A stretch of DNA of 64,000 nucleotides from Flaveria trinervia (taxonomy: Eukaryota; Streptophyta; Magnoliopsida; Asterales; Asteraceae), in the NCBI GenBank assembly GCA_025506515.1, contig CM046443.1, positions 92,233,349 through 92,297,348 on the forward strand, given 5' to 3'. Positions 1 through 11,210 of the stretch are shown here, in pieces (position 1 is the first letter of the stretch; each line of letters opens with the position of its first letter). Below the pieces are notes generated by a model. That model had not been told where the DNA came from. It was given only the letters and a program-made list of their open reading frames with translations, and searched no databases. The translations under genes and the position numbers were made by a program.

Positions 1-2078
1 AACTAAACCAAATCTTCACACCTAAAACTTCAAACCAAGCATCAATTAAGTTCACATAACCGGTTCATTAAGCACCCTTAATCACCGGAATAAACCAACT
101 AAAACCATTAAATTAGTATTGCAATGAGTGTTTGGTGACTCATGCTTCTACTCATCGCCACCTCACCATCGGGACACCTAGAGCTTTCACAAACCGCCAC
201 CTTTCATGCAACTAACCACATCTAGTTACAACACATAGCTCTAGGATGTAGACTTCATAATTACAACCCTCACTATTTGAAGGATTCGGCCGAAGGAACT
301 ATGAGAACACCAAAAACTCTCGGCCAATCTAACCCCAACCATATACCCATTCCTATTCGATCACCTCTCAACCGCACGCTGCTACCATCATCCTTACTCT
401 CGGTCACCATCACCTCTCGATCACACACCACCACCTTGATCTTTCACTCTTCCTCGGACAAGTACACACACCACCACCTCAACCGAAAGTCCTCGGGTTT
501 ATCCTTGAAACACCAACATCAAAACCATCACCGATAGCTATCACACCACCATCGTGTACTTAGTTCTTGTAACAACCATATCTCTTGGTTTCATAAGTTA
601 AATACCAACCAAAGGTATCAAATTCTTAAGCTAAACTTATATGTTAAAATAGATATAGGTGATATATGTGTTCAAACAACACATATAATCAAAAGCATTA
701 TATGTGAACATATTACAAGGAATTTTTATATCATAAAGACAAATAAAGATTGTGGGAACAAACATTGTTCCAAATTTTTAAAGAAAAACATAGTCTTAAA
801 TAAGTAATTAATATAAAAAATCTTATAAAATTTTAATAAATTCACCAAATGATCCTTTTTGAGTACTAAGGTCCCTGGAATTATTTCAGAATTTATTCCT
901 TTGTTATGATTGAAATACGAATTTTTACATGTTCTGTAGTAGAAAAATCAGAATAAATACTTATAGTATAATAAAATCTGAGAAAATCAAGAAGAATTGA
1001 TAAATCCAAAACTACAGAATGTATAAATTTGATAATTTTTGGAGCTATATAGCTATTTTTGTGAAGAATTGGGATTATTATAAAAATTACAGAAACTAAT
1101 CTGTTATGTGTTAGACTTTGATAAAATTATAAGAAGTTCCAATTATTATGATGAAACCTCTGTAAAATTTTGGGAATTTTTGGACTACGGAAACTATTTT
1201 TTGGCAATTTATGATGACTTTATAACAATTATAGAAAATATCTGTTAATATCTTGGAATAAGAAATTAACATGATATTCCAGATTAATAAACCTATTTGT
1301 TATAAAAATTCCAAATCTATTAAGGTACTGAAAATTTTGAAGAAAATAGTTAAGTTTTCTAAACTATGAAATTCTTTTGTTTATAGGTTATTACTTGGAG
1401 TAAAGGTGAGTTTCATGGCCCATTTGTTTTTATCAAATTTTGGGAAAAAGCATACTAATTTATGAATTGATGTATTATTACCGAAATTTATGTTACAACC
1501 ATTAGTTCGGATGTGGAACCGTTAGATAACATTGGTAGCGCTACTTAGGAGATATCTCCTGTTAACAGAATGAGTGTTATAATGCTATGTTATCTGATTT
1601 ATGTGAATATGATATGACAGATATGGATAATCTGATTACTATGTAAGGTTTGGTTGTATGTATAATACATCAATATTATCTGTTTAATAAACCTGTGAAG
1701 CTCACAAACTTTGGTTGACTATTTTTGGTATGCTTTTTCAGGAATTCATCATGAATAACAACCTAACATTCTCCTTTGATGTTTTTAATGGCTGGGGTGA
1801 AATTGTAGGAAAAGTTTGTGTAAACCTAACTGTGAACCTGTATACTTCAGTGTGTCGGTGGATGCTCATTTCCATCGTCTCTGAAGATGTAGTTGTTAAG
1901 ACTTTATGATGTAATAGGATTATGTAATTTCAAATTTTGTCTATGATGATTTTATGTAATCCTAACTTTAATATTATGTTATGAAATATATATGTTTATG
2001 TGTTAATTAATATCTGACAATGTGTTCTGAACAATCAAGTCACTCCTAAGTATCTCACGCTTCCGCCGGGATGTGACA
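1..2078 (+). repeat. LTR of the Ty3-1 family (solo or 5' LTR, left end outside window or unresolved)
   Basis: The right end reads CCGGGATGTGACA at 2066-2078, a typical LTR 3' end. The stretch of about 850-2078 matches, in reverse complement and with heavy divergence, 62241 to about 63650. The shared landmarks are the CTTCCG..GGATGTGRCA end, the block with 'ttcggatg..aaccgttag' near 1505-1530, and the GGTGAGT and TTTTTCAG motifs at 1405 and 1740. The first 850 bases are proline/histidine-codon-rich AT DNA resembling 63650-64000 only loosely. No primer-binding site follows 2078, so this is either a solo LTR or the remnant of an element whose body has been lost. The short open frame at 277-537 has no recognisable domain and I do not call it a gene. 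Confidence 0.6.
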
Positions 2079-2084
2079 TAACCC

Positions 2085-2600
2085 AAAGGAACGACCAAAA
2101 CAAACCCTTGTCATCGCCAACAACAACATGATGGCAAGAATATGCAGAGTCTAAGCATCATTAGTAGAACAACATACCCAACGTAAGCAATAACTTGAAT
2201 GAGCACACTCTCAGTCTCAAATGTGCTAAGACCTATCATTATCAACAATGAACTTCTCCCAACAACACCATAAAGGAAACAACATATTTTCAAGTCAGTC
2301 TAGGCTCAATATCATCAACCAGAAAGGAAAGACCAATATAAACCCTATCTTCAACAAAAAAACATCAGGTAAAAGCATGCACAAAATAAACATCATTGAT
2401 ATTACAACATATCCAGCATAGGCATTTGTCAAATGAGCTTGAGCTTTGTCTCAAATAAAGTAAAATCCATCATTATTGACAAAACAGCACGGTCTCAGGT
2501 GAGCATAAGCTTAATATCATGAACCAAAAGGAAAGACCAAAGTAGACCCATTATCATAATCAACATCATAAGAACCATAAAAACCCTAGAACTGCTCATT
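2085..2600. repeat. Degenerate tandem repeat, about three units of 205-235 bp
   Basis: The phrase 'aaaggaa(c/a)gaccaa..aaaccc' recurs at about 2092, 2321 and 2529. The phrases 'acaacata.ccaacgtaagca' and 'tgagc..tct.agt.tcaaat' recur once with similar spacing. The copies are strongly diverged, so the array is old. I recognise no coding content on either strand. Confidence 0.5.
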
Positions 2601-3118
2601 GATGGGGACATATTTGAAAACCCTAATAGGGTAGTAAAATAACCATAACAAACCCCAGATTAAGCCATCGAGAGGGACACATCTAAAACCAGCAAAACGT
2701 ATTAGAAAGATAAAGAGGAAGAGGAATGGAAGGGGTGTTACTACCACCATTATTGTCATTGTAGTTGGCCGCTCTACCAAAACCAAAAAAAGGAGGCAAA
2801 GCGGCACCCCCCCATTGCCATGTCGTAAATCAAGCCGAAAACAACATCGAAGAAATAAGTGTCATTGCCATGACCACCATCACCCATCAACACCATGAAC
2901 AACAACTAGAGGCCAAAGGTGACCATGACGGGTGGCGACAGGGCGGAACCCGATAAGCTCTACCGAAACCTCACTCAGTCGAGTAGACACCAATATAGAA
3001 GAAGACCTCTGTTTATAGAAAGAGAGGTGTTGATAAGTAGGTTACGGAATCAAAGGATGCAAAGCGGAGGGTTGAAACTTTGTTGGCCGCCTCCACCAGC
3101 CACCCCCACAAACACATA

Positions 3119-3153
<35 letters not shown>

Positions 3154-3285
3154 TTATAATAGGAGTAAAACATACGAGTCTGATACTTAAACCATAGAAT
3201 AGGGGTAAAACAGAAATTTTAGAAAACCTTGTGTCCAAAGTTAACGAAACCAACTCACCTATTCCTCATCTTGTTTTATTAATAT
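2601..3285. other. Intergenic, low complexity with a (CT)n microsatellite
   Basis: A CT repeat runs at about 3118-3153. The open frames crossing this stretch on both strands are short and compositionally biased (leucine/phenylalanine-rich on the minus strand), with no recognisable domain. I see nothing else. Confidence 0.5.
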
Positions 3286-3835
3286 ACTAGTTTTAATAAA
3301 CTTGCGTATTACACATGTTGAACTAATAAAATATTAAATAGAATAAAAATATTAAACACAAACGATATACTAAGACATGATATCATTAGAATTACGTATG
3401 ATTAATAACTATAAGTAATAAAACAATAATATGAACTTTATAATTTCATTGCTTTTTCAAAGTTAAATTAACCAGATTGTTTCAAAATAATGTTTTAAAA
3501 ATTTCATTTTTAAAGTGTCCTTACTATAACTTCCTATTTTAATTATTTTTGTTTTATAAAAAAATACTTTTGAAAAACTAATTTTAAAATATTACGTAAA
3601 AATAGTTTGATTTAAAAAAATCTTTTTATAAAAACTATTTCTAGAGAAATAATATTATAAAAAGATCCCTTATTAATTTATTAAAAAGCTAATTATAATA
3701 TAAAAATAAATAATATTATTAATAATTAATAAAATTATTTAATAAGAGAGAGAAACGAGAAAAGTTTGATGAGAATGAATATGGTGCTACACGTGTCACT
3801 TTCATTTATCATTTTATTAAACAGGAACATACATA
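3286..3835 (-). mobile_element. Helitron-like relic (3' end at 3286)
   Basis: Read on the minus strand, the left end is a weak hairpin around 'catgtgtaatacgcaag' (3302-3318) followed by AAAACTAGT, as at a Helitron 3' end (hairpin then CTAG). The body of about 3500-3800 matches the reverse complement of 30540-31060, including 'ttccttattataactccc' against 'gtccttactataacttcc' at 3518. The 5' end is not clear. There is no Rep/helicase coding, so any element would be non-autonomous. Confidence 0.45.
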
Positions 3836-6124
3836 AATTTATAGAGATGTTTTTAAATTCGATTCTAGTTGTAACACACGACTCTCATATAACGATTTAA
3901 ACTTAAAGCTTCTTTAAATTATGGATATTCACTGTGAAATGTGCTTAGATTTACATATAAGTTTCAATATACATTTATGCCGTCTTAAATATATTATATT
4001 TAATTCCTTTTATACTTTAATTTAAATTCAATTTTGTGTGCCTTACTGCTTATTTTAAAAACCTAATTTTATAGTTTGTTTCCTTAATTTCGTGCTTATA
4101 CAGCTTTAAACTCCATTTTATGTTTCTTATATTTTTTTCTAAATTTAATTCCCACAGCAGTGCATGAAGAATAGTCGCCAAGATTTTCCTTACATTATTA
4201 TGCAATTGTATAATCTTTTCAACTGCGCGATTTCATATTTGCATGAAATCTAGGGATCTTAATTATGTGGGTTACGACATCAACTAAACATAAATATTAT
4301 AGTCTGAAAAGGAAAAGTATTTACGACGAGACACACTACTTTAAAAGTGTGTATTCATGTCAATGGAAGAAGTCAGATACTTTAGATTACTACGTAATAT
4401 GAGGAATTCTTGGATTAAACGTTTAATGAATTAAAAGCAATCAGTAGTTGGTCTATAATGCCGCATATATACTATATATAACTTATACGTGTTGGTTAAG
4501 TGTATAGAAAACGACCATGCATGTACCTGCAATGAGTAGTTCTACTCATACGCTAAAGAGGCTTTTAATTTGATCTATCAATATGTTGCTGCTACTTTGG
4601 CGGTGAGTATATTAAATGATGGTATCAATATTGTGTATATACTAGAAATTAAGCTAGTCTACAAGATTTGTCGTGTTTGAACAATTATTACTCACGTTGT
4701 TGTGGTGGTGAATTTAACGTGATCATATATATAAAAAAAATGTATGTATTTTAAATATCGAAAAATAGATAAAACACAATTATATAAGAGTATTACTGAT
4801 GCTATTCGATCGGTATTGTTTTTTTTTCATGTTAATAGCATGTTATTGTCAGACAATATAAAATACGATTAAAAATATTTTATTTCGAATACGTTGCAAC
4901 TTCGTTTCTAACAAAATATATACATGGATGCCAAGGAAAAAAATAGAGCACAAACACAAATTCTCATTTTTAAAATTAACGACCGAAAGTAATTATTGAA
5001 AAAAGAACTCAAATTATTAAAAAAATTAGATGGTTAAAAACTTATTTATATATATATATATATAATGAAAAATATAATGAAAAAATACTCCGGTGTTTTA
5101 TTAAGTATTTAAATACAGAGAATTAGAAACAAACCGTATAATTAATCAAATCATATCACCTAATTATATACAGTACAGATAGTTAGAATATGATGAAGGG
5201 TGAAAGTCTCATTATAAATAAATATTATGTAGATTAAAGGTTAGAGTTAATTAGGGGGTACGTGAGCTAACCATTATTAAAAAAGAAACTGCACGTTGGT
5301 TTCAATCCTGTATTAAGTTTGAAAACAAATTACGGAAAATGAAAAACAAATTAAACCCATGTTTCTGAACAGTCAAGTGAAGGTTTGACTACTGTTATCT
5401 CTCATAATAGTTCTAGTTGTTGCACGAGGAAAATGAGAGAGATAGAGAGAAGAGAGAGAGAGAGAGAAAAAGAAGATAGCGGTGGTTTCAAATGTGGTTT
5501 TCAAAGAGATTTTAAGGTCGAGTGTCGTAATTAAGATGTAGGCATGGCTCCCGCTGCATTAGCCAATGGACCCACCGGTTGGGACCCTCCTAACACACCA
5601 TCTATCTCTCTTTGGTGTTTAGGTGGTTAGTTGTTTTCCAAGTTCATGACCCTACGCTAAAAGTAGCAAACACTATGCCACAAGTCCATATCTGCTACCT
5701 CATTATATCTTACCCTACTTGAGGACCCCCCCCCCCCCCTCTCTCTATTTCAATTTATTTTACCTTGTAGGTTTCATATTTCACAATATCCTAGCTAGAT
5801 AGCTTTCTGAGTAGTGTACAATCACTTTAACATGGTACGAAATCAATAATCGAGTAGAAAGTTTCTAGTTTCAACAAGAGCGAGATTAGTTAATGTATAT
5901 CTTTGTGAAACATAAGTTCTAATTTTGTATGTGAAATCGTATCTAAAACATAAGACCAAACACGCTAGCTTCTTTTATATAGAACGAACCTTCATTATAT
6001 TTTTAGTTTAAGATAGATGCTTGACAATTATAAATGTCTTTAGTCAGAAAATTATAATTGCCTATCATATCACTAGGATACAAAAATTCAAGGGTAATCT
6101 ATTTTACTTTTAATAACCAAGTTA
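3836..6124. other. Upstream intergenic region of the NAC locus
   Basis: AT-rich DNA without a supported gene. It holds a short (TA)n run at about 5044-5063, a GA-rich tract at 5433-5475 (agagagagagag) and a run of C at about 5728-5741 followed by CTCTCTCT. The stretch 5520-5760 is less AT-rich than its surroundings and could belong to the distal promoter, but I see no motif that proves it. Confidence 0.4.
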
Positions 6125-6660
6125 TTGATAATCATCATGATTAGTATCTTTTTTTTTTCTTCCTTCCCAAAGTTGTTAAATACATATTTATTCAAGTCAA
6201 AAACTCAATTACATATTTCTCTTTTCTATTATATATTTACTCATTTTATTCTAATTATTTTAATTTACCCGTATTCACTAAAGTATTTTTATACATTCCA
6301 CTACTGCAGACTATCAATTATATATTTTCTTAAGTTTGATTTTTCTGTATAACAATAGAAACAAATTAAAATTATATATTCTTTATAACTTCATTTCAAA
6401 ACAACAATAATTAACCAATAATCAAAGTTATATCTCCAAATACAAAATATTATTGTCAAAACTTTAAAACAATTATAATGATAAAATTAAGATTATGTAA
6501 ACATCCATTAGTTAAAACGGGGTGAAATAATCATTTATTTAGTTAATTATAATAAATTGGATAAATATAAGAAATATGCAATTGTTTTTTTAGCTTGATA
6601 AAATCTGTAATTTTTAGTGTTAAAAAAGGGGAAATATGAAAAAATTTATTTTTTAACAGC
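6125..6660 (+). repeat. Dispersed repeat, copy 1 (inverted partner at 14185-14720)
   Basis: The block matches the reverse complement of 14185-14720 over nearly its full length. Shared phrases include 'cacatattta.tcaagtcaaaaa.tcaattacatat', 'cactaaagtatt' and 'tttagcttg..aaaat.tgtaat'. It ends at 6647-6660 in TTATTTTTTAACAGC, the same T-run plus AACAGC found at the ends of the SINE and LINE in this window. No coding capacity is visible. The class is unknown; a non-autonomous retroelement or a decayed MITE is possible. Confidence 0.5.
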
Positions 6661-6861
6661 CCACTAGCTAGTTACAACTGATGATGAGGTTTTATGCAAA
6701 TTTCTATAAAACATATAATTTAAAAGCAACTCCAGTATTCTAGTACATATTCATAACCCATTATATATGTTTGGTAGGGGCCCTTGTGTTAGGTCACACC
6801 ATCATGTACACCAAAAGGTTAAATGCGTTGAGTTTGTTTGGACCCATTCACTCAATTTCCA

Positions 6862-6869
6862 TATAAATA
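6862..6869 (+). promoter_or_regulatory. Probable TATA box of the NAC gene
   Basis: TATAAATA lies 78-85 bases upstream of the chosen ATG, a normal distance for a plant core promoter with a short 5' leader. The leader between them is pyrimidine-rich (about 6905-6940). It is inferred from sequence only, and no transcription start can be seen. Confidence 0.5.
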
Positions 6870-6946
6870 ATCATGTCATTCCAACTATTTTTACGCACAC
6901 CTAGCCTATCTTTTCTTTTAAACATCCTCTTCTTTTCACTCTACTA

Positions 6947-8328
6947 ATGTCTGAAGAGGAAATGAGTTTATCAGTGAACGTTAATGGTCAGTCTAAAGTG
7001 CCACCGGGGTTTCGGTTTCACCCCACCGAAGAAGAGCTTCTTCACTACTACTTGAGGAAAAAAGTTGCATACGAAAAGATCGATCTTGATGTTATTCGCG
7101 AAGTTGATCTTAACAAGCTCGAACCTTGGGATATACAAGGTTTGTAGAAGTAATTTTTGTTCAAGTTTTATGTATCTAGTTATTATAAAGATTTGCATAA
7201 GATTCAGTGATAAGCATTTGGGTGTTGGCAGAGAAGTGCAAAATAGGATCAACTCCACAAAATGATTGGTATTTCTTTAGTCATAAAGACAAGAAGTATC
7301 CAACGGGTACTAGAACGAATCGTGCCACTGCTGTTGGTTTCTGGAAAGCAACGGGACGCGATAAGGTCATTTATAGCAGTGTTACGCGTATCGGTATGAG
7401 GAAGACGCTTGTATTCTACAAAGGGAGAGCCCCTCATGGCCAAAAATCGGATTGGATAATGCATGAATATAGGCTTGATGATAATAACATTAACAACCAA
7501 GATTCATCATGTGTAAGTTCCTCTAATTCAAAATATGTGACATAATTCATTTACACTTTAATGTCATATGATAAACTTATATGTGTTACATAGTATCTGA
7601 TACTCAGTTTTAACTGATAAAATGATTTTCTTACTCAGGGTTCTAACGTTTGTGATTCAACACAAGAAGATGGGTGGGTGGTATGTCGTGTTTTCAAGAA
7701 GAAAAACTACCATAAAGCACTCGAGAGCCCTCAAAGATCGCTATCAACGTCGATTGATTCAAGAACAGGGTTGCAATCGTTAAACAAAGACGGTGTTCTT
7801 GATCAGTTACTCGTGTACATGAGTGGCACCAAGTCTTGCAAACAAGAACTTGAGTCTTTAAACCCAAACCATCACACTACGCAGCAACCCATGAGCCCCA
7901 TTAACACCCGATTCTACCACCTCCCGCGGCTTGAGAGCCCCACCATGACCTTGTCCCCGCACCATAGCTCGTGTTCAACCAACTTTGATCAAGGGTTCGC
8001 CTTCAAGCCCCATGCTAATGACTTCCTGACTGACGAACCAAGGAACCCTGACCATGACTCGCGCGAGCATCTTGATAATTGGGCAGATCTTGAGCGGCTC
8101 GTGGCCACTCAACTAAACGGTCAAGTGGGCTCCGGCTACGGTGAACCAGATGAAGACTTTTGTTTCCCACTTGACCATGAAGTGCACGAGCCGTCTCAGT
8201 TTTGTGACTCAACCACAAGTGCTAGACCGAACCAAGCAGTCTACACGAGCGAGATCGATCTGTGGAGCTTCGCTCGATCATCGACATCCTCCACGTCACG
8301 GGATCCCTTGTGTCACCTGTCAGTGTAA
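6947..8328 (+). CDS. NST3-like: NAC-domain transcription factor, NST/SND1 group
   Basis: Three exons: 6947-7139, 7232-7512 and 7639-8328. The introns are GT-AG, 92 and 126 bp, phases 1 and 0. The product is 387 residues. The NAC domain begins at residue 18: PPGFRFHPTEEELL (19-32), subdomain B ending EPWDIQ, DWYFFSHKDKKYPTGTRTNR (76-95) with GFWKATGRDK, IGMRKTLVFYKGRAPHGQK (118-136), and WVVCRVFKKK (171-180). Intron positions (after DIQ, and between subdomains D and E) are the usual NAC ones. The C-terminal part has the motifs LDQLLVYM, NWADLERLVATQLN and the final DPLCHLSV, matching the ends of SND1/NST3 proteins, which switch on secondary cell-wall genes in fibres as nuclear activators. The start at 6947 is the first in-frame ATG; the ATG at 6962 (MSLSVN) is an alternative. 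No disabling lesion is seen. Assignment to SND1/NST3 rather than NST1 rests on the tail motifs. Confidence 0.93.
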
Positions 8329-9550
8329 TATTATACGTACGTAGAAGTTATGATAATATAATCACATTATATATATAAAGTAGAAGAAATACGAAAATAG
8401 GGGATTAGGGTGGTGCATGAATTGAATTGACCAACATGTAAGGTGATTGATGGCTTGGCTAGGTAGCATATGGTCGAAAAAGAAAAGGGAAAGACAATCT
8501 ACACACATATTATATAGAAAAGGATTGAATAAGAATCAATGAATAAAGGTATATGTTTGTATGTATGTATTCGTGATGGATTTGTGGGGTGCATTGTGTC
8601 ATCCATGCATGTGTCATGCAATAATTTTGCCATCCACCAGGATATATAATAATAACATTAATTACACCAATACTTTTTTAGCTATATTAATCTCTTACCA
8701 GGAAACACTTAAAAGCTATTAATCACAGCTTATTTTAGACACTTAACTTTCATGAAATGATTGTAAAAGATCGATGTAACTAATATTTGAACTTAAAACT
8801 TTTGGTGGAGACTCAAATGCTTAACACTACATGAGATTATTATCATGCTATGCACATGATCTAACTATACACAAAGTACTAATTCGATTAGTAATTTTTT
8901 TTATATATATAACACATACACTTCAAAAAATTAGATGAGAGGCAAATAGTAATAAGAGAAGTGTGAAACTTTGATTACGAATTTTTAAGCACAGATACTA
9001 TTTCATACTTCAGAATCGAAAATATTAATCATAGCTTTTCTTTCTTAAGTTATTCAAATTGCTTCTGACTTCTGTTACTTTTTAGTGAAAATCTTATATA
9101 TGTGTATGCAGAAAATAATTATACAACATGAAGTTTTTAGAAGAACGAAAATAAATTGTTTAATTTTGCAGAATAGTATGTGTCTTTTACATACATAAGC
9201 TAATATGTGTAGGTTACTTATATAAATAATCATCAGACTTATGTGCTATTATATAATCTAAATTTGCCTACACATATGAAAAATATAACATACATGCATG
9301 TATAATACAAATATGAATAATTGTAATAAATTGTTTACTTTGTTCTGAATCTTAGAATATATGAATGAGCAAGAATAATCGTTATATTTTTAAACTAGTT
9401 ATTTTATTTCTATTTGGATCTATACATAGGTTTATATGCCAATATCTCATTAACGTGGGACTAATCTTTTTAAATAGAGGATTTTATCTTTTAGATTACG
9501 ATTCAAGATTCAAAACTAGACATAACATACGTAAATTAGTTTGAAGTAAT
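8329..9550. other. 3' flank of the NAC gene, AT-rich
   Basis: Possible polyadenylation signals (AATAAAG at about 8543, and others) lie within 250 bases of the stop codon. No gene or recognisable transposon is seen. A true 3' end cannot be fixed without transcript data. Confidence 0.4.
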
Positions 9551-9677
9551 TAATTTAAATATAGGAGTACTATGGTAGATTTTTCAATAAAAAACATATT
9601 TATATGATTATTAATTAATTTAAATATAGGAATACTATGGTAGATTTTTCAATAAAAAACATATTTATATGATTATT
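9551..9677. repeat. Tandem duplication, two copies of 65 bp
   Basis: 'taatttaaataggagtac'-type sequence through 'catatttatatgattatt' occurs twice in direct tandem, starting at 9551 and 9616. The only difference I see between the copies is one base (aggagtac / aggaatac), so the duplication is recent. Confidence 0.85.
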
Positions 9678-11122
9678 GTTAGATTTAGTGAGATGGGGTT
9701 GGTCCAATAGTAAATGTTTCACTAGCAAAGATAGTATAGAAAGTTGTATGAAAAGTCGATTACCTTTTTTCCATATACCACTTACAAAAGATCATATGAT
9801 CCCCTCCAACCATTATTATATATGTGTGAATAATAGGTGTCTTCTACTTGAATATGATTAAATTTCTGTTAGACAACTAACGCACCACACCCAACTCCAC
9901 TACCTACGTACTTAATGATCATATATCGCTTTTTTCACCAAATGATATTATATGCATGACACGTTGAGTAAAACAAGATATATACGATATTATATGGAAG
10001 TCAAATATATACTTGTTAAACAATATTATTAAAAATATATACATTTTTAATACATGTATGCTTTAACTGGATTTGAAATCACAGTTGGGTCATCTAATAA
10101 CGCTCGATCAAACACATATACAAGTTAAATTTACTGAATGCTTAATGGAAGATCAACATGGATTTGTGTCGTCAAATCATTGGAACTTTGTTCTTTAATT
10201 ATTTTATTTTTCCAAACAATGTTCCTTAGTTTGAAAATAAAAACAATTAGTACTGCTCTTTTATATATTTACTGCGTTGAAAATTTGACGTGTAACAAAT
10301 ATAAAATTCATCTAACTTTAAGTAAATATTATATTTTTTAAAATTTACTATATATTATATTTCTCTAACTTTATATTTAAATTTTGTTTAACCACTCCGA
10401 TTATTCACACTACAGTCTCTATTTTCATATCCATGACCGTTATTTAGAGATTTTTTTACTTGTATCTCTATCAGAATCTTCACTTCGTCTCCATAATTCA
10501 AACTTAGGGAGTTTATAAATAGTGATTATATGATATAAAAATCCACTATTTATCTATTTTATACCTTATGAGAAGTTAGAGAAACAATAATATTTTGAAA
10601 GATATAGAGATGGAGATACAGAATGAAATACTATTGTCTAAAGTTTATCAAGATATAAAATATTACTTACTAATAACTAATTTCATTAATTTCATTAATA
10701 TAGTTAACAATAATTAAAGATAGTATTGGAAAATAGGTATGATGGGAAGCTAGTTGGAAATTTAACGGAATTTTGAGAAATTAGTTTCATTGAAATGTTG
10801 TTGGAAGCTACCAACAATATCATTTGTCGCTACTTGGTGTCAGAAATCCTTCGCTATTAGCATTTTCGACAACTTTCCCAAAAATATTTTCGCTGGAAAT
10901 TAGGTTTCACTTGGTAGTGGATGACAGGACACAACCCTCCTATGCGCATCAAGGGCAACAATAACTCTACCCAAAGTAATAACATAACTACCGACACATT
11001 AAAGGAGAGCAAGCCGTACTCTACTACATATTCGTGTGAAAGATATGTACATTGGTGTTTTCTCAAAGCACACACCTTCATGGTCGTGGCGTGGTCCCAT
11101 TGCTATGAGATAATCTTCTAGA
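9678..11122. other. AT-rich intergenic DNA
   Basis: Several short open frames exist (for example 9676-9861 and 10138-10341), but none shows a domain, codon bias or splice context. Around 10795-11100 the base composition is more balanced ('ggtgtcagaaatccttcgc', 'gggcaacaataactctaccc') and may be an old transposon piece. I could not identify it. Confidence 0.35.
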
Positions 11123-11209
11123 CATATGTATGTATGTATTATGTATGTATGTATGTATTATGTATGTATGTATTATGTATGTATATATTATGTATGTATG
11201 TATGTATAT
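11123..11209. repeat. (TATG)n microsatellite
   Basis: Runs of TATG/TATT units directly abut the left end of the TIR element that starts at 11211. Confidence 0.9.
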
Positions 11210-11210
11210 A

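Noticed and set aside
277..537. 86-codon open frame near the left end
   Set aside because: Low-complexity P/S/H-rich translation within an LTR-like region; no domain, no promoter context.
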